A stretch of 15,305 nucleotides of DNA from Altererythrobacter sp. (GTDB lineage: Bacteria; Pseudomonadota; Alphaproteobacteria; Sphingomonadales; Sphingomonadaceae): positions 1 through 15,305 of the forward strand of contig JALZVZ010000356.1 in the NCBI GenBank assembly GCA_023299945.1, read 5' to 3'. The position numbers and the translations under genes were made by a program. The first letter of the stretch is position 1, and every line of letters starts with the position of its first letter. The notes under the pieces were generated by a model. The model saw only the letters and a program-made list of their open reading frames with translations. It made no database searches and had not been told where the DNA came from. Below are positions 14,375 through 15,305 of this stretch, piece by piece.

Positions 14375-15305
14375 TGCGCGTCATCCTCTTGTTTCCTGGC
14401 CATCTTCCACAGCCCCGGCGTCTCTCGCTCAAGGAACGGATTGCGCCGTGTAATCGCAATCAGCAAACCAAATGTCAGGCACACTGCAATCGTTGACGAA
14501 CCACCATAACTCACCAGCGGCAAAGTCATCCCTTTGGAAGGGAACAGCTGCAGATTGACCAGAATGTTGATCATAGCTTGGCCACCAATTTGCGTGATTA
14601 GGCCCGCGCCTGCCAGCAGGATGAACAGGTTTTCCTCATCGAACAATCGCAGCAGCACCCTTAGAACCATCGCCAAATACAATATCACAACCAAAGCGCA
14701 GACGATCAGCCCAAACTCCTCGCCAATGACAGAGAAAATGTAATCGGTATGAGCCTCAGGCAAGTTCATTTTGCGCATTCCCAGCCACAATCCGCTGCCG
14801 GTCCAACCACCAGCCAGCAAAGTGCGCTCTGCCAGATCAACGTGATCGAACGCCGTTCCGCCCGATAGGAAGGAATCGATCCGGTTGCGGGCATTGTCAT
14901 AAAAGAAATAGGTCGCCGCAAGTCCGCCTGCCGCGAGCGCTACAAAAGCGCCTAGCCGCTTCAAAGGCACCCCTGACATAAGGATCAGGACGAACCAAAC
15001 GCCGCCAAACAGCATGGTTGCGCCAAGGTTGGGCTGCATCATGAGTAGCAAAGCGACAATGCCCATTATAATTGAGACAAAGGCCACAACGGGCAAATTG
15101 GGATCGCGCAGCCGCCATGTCAGTATCCAAGCGAGCAGGATCGCGAAGCCCGGCTTCAAAAACTCTGAGGGCTGGAATTGAAAACCCACTTTAATCCAGC
15201 GCCGAGCCCCGTTCACCTCCACCCCGACGAGCGGGACAAGGAACAATAGCGCGAACATTCCCGCCGCCAGCACAATGCCCAAACGCCGCGCATTATCACG
15301 GGTAA
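14371..15305 (-). CDS. ftsW: Septal peptidoglycan glycosyltransferase FtsW (5' end beyond the window)
   Basis: FtsW is a SEDS-family polytopic membrane protein that polymerises lipid II at the septum together with its partner transpeptidase FtsI. About 311 C-terminal residues are present. The frame stays open to position 15305, and its first visible residues TRDNARRLG are FtsW-like, so roughly the first 90-100 residues lie outside the window. An apparent TTG start at 15282 is therefore not the real one. Visible hallmarks are NGARRWIKVGFQFQPSEFLKP, the extracellular-loop motif LPEAHTDYIFSVIGEEFG (with the Asp considered catalytic in SEDS enzymes), NLQLFPSKGMTLPLVSYGGSS and the C-terminal AITRRNPFLERETPG. 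Several membrane segments alternate with these loops. The stop overlaps the murG start. Confidence 0.97.
   Translation of the reverse strand, partial: TRDNARRLGIVLAAGMFALLFLVPLVGVEVNGARRWIKVGFQFQPSEFLKPGFAILLAWILTWRLRDPNLPVVAFVSIIMGIVALLLMMQPNLGATMLFGGVWFVLILMSGVPLKRLGAFVALAAGGLAATYFFYDNARNRIDSFLSGGTAFDHVDLAERTLLAGGWTGSGLWLGMRKMNLPEAHTDYIFSVIGEEFGLIVCALVVILYLAMVLRVLLRLFDEENLFILLAGAGLITQIGGQAMINILVNLQLFPSKGMTLPLVSYGGSSTIAVCLTFGLLIAITRRNPFLERETPGLWKMARKQEDDAQ

Noticed and set aside
15280..15305. TTG at 15282 as the start of ftsW
   Set aside because: The frame remains open to the window edge with FtsW-like residues upstream, and the N-terminal membrane segments would be missing.
1..15305. Mobile elements, CRISPR arrays, tRNA/rRNA genes, phage genes
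   Set aside because: I saw no repeat arrays, transposase-like proteins, terminal inverted repeats or structured RNA genes other than the riboswitch.

Overview
The window comes from a bacterial chromosome, very probably an alphaproteobacterium of the Sphingomonadales (Erythrobacteraceae-like). This is inferred from the gene order, an FtsZ with a very long acidic linker ending in IPRFLGRQ, and the downstream SPOR/TPR, YbjN and proC genes. No 16S or other phylogenetic marker is present. Every gene I can support is on the minus strand, so transcription runs from the right edge (15305) to the left edge (1).

Right part (15305 to about 5800): the distal half of the dcw (division and cell wall) cluster in the order ftsW (5' end cut by the window edge), murG, murC, murB, ddl, ftsQ, ftsA, ftsZ. 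All junctions from ftsW to ftsA overlap: ATGA at ftsW/murG, murG/murC and murB/ddl, TGATG at murC/murB, TAATG at ftsQ/ftsA, and a 14-nt overlap at ddl/ftsQ. This implies one translationally coupled operon. MurC, MurB, Ddl and MurG build the UDP-MurNAc-peptide and lipid II, FtsW polymerises lipid II at the septum, and FtsQ, FtsA and FtsZ form the divisome scaffold. ftsZ is set apart by a 151-nt spacer that carries a perfect consensus DnaA box.

Middle part (5700 to 2200): a secreted TPR/low-complexity/SPOR protein follows ftsZ and is probably another envelope or division protein. After a likely terminator come a YbjN-domain gene and proC (pyrroline-5-carboxylate reductase), probably co-transcribed.

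Left part (2200 to 1): a Bax-inhibitor-1-family membrane protein with its own recognisable promoter and a terminator, then a putative proline-rich lipoprotein, then a well-conserved cobalamin riboswitch whose regulated gene lies beyond the left edge.

No transposon, CRISPR array, tRNA or rRNA was seen. This is mostly core chromosome. The most notable points are the cobalamin riboswitch, the DnaA box before ftsZ, and an FtsA whose nucleotide-binding motifs depart from the family pattern.
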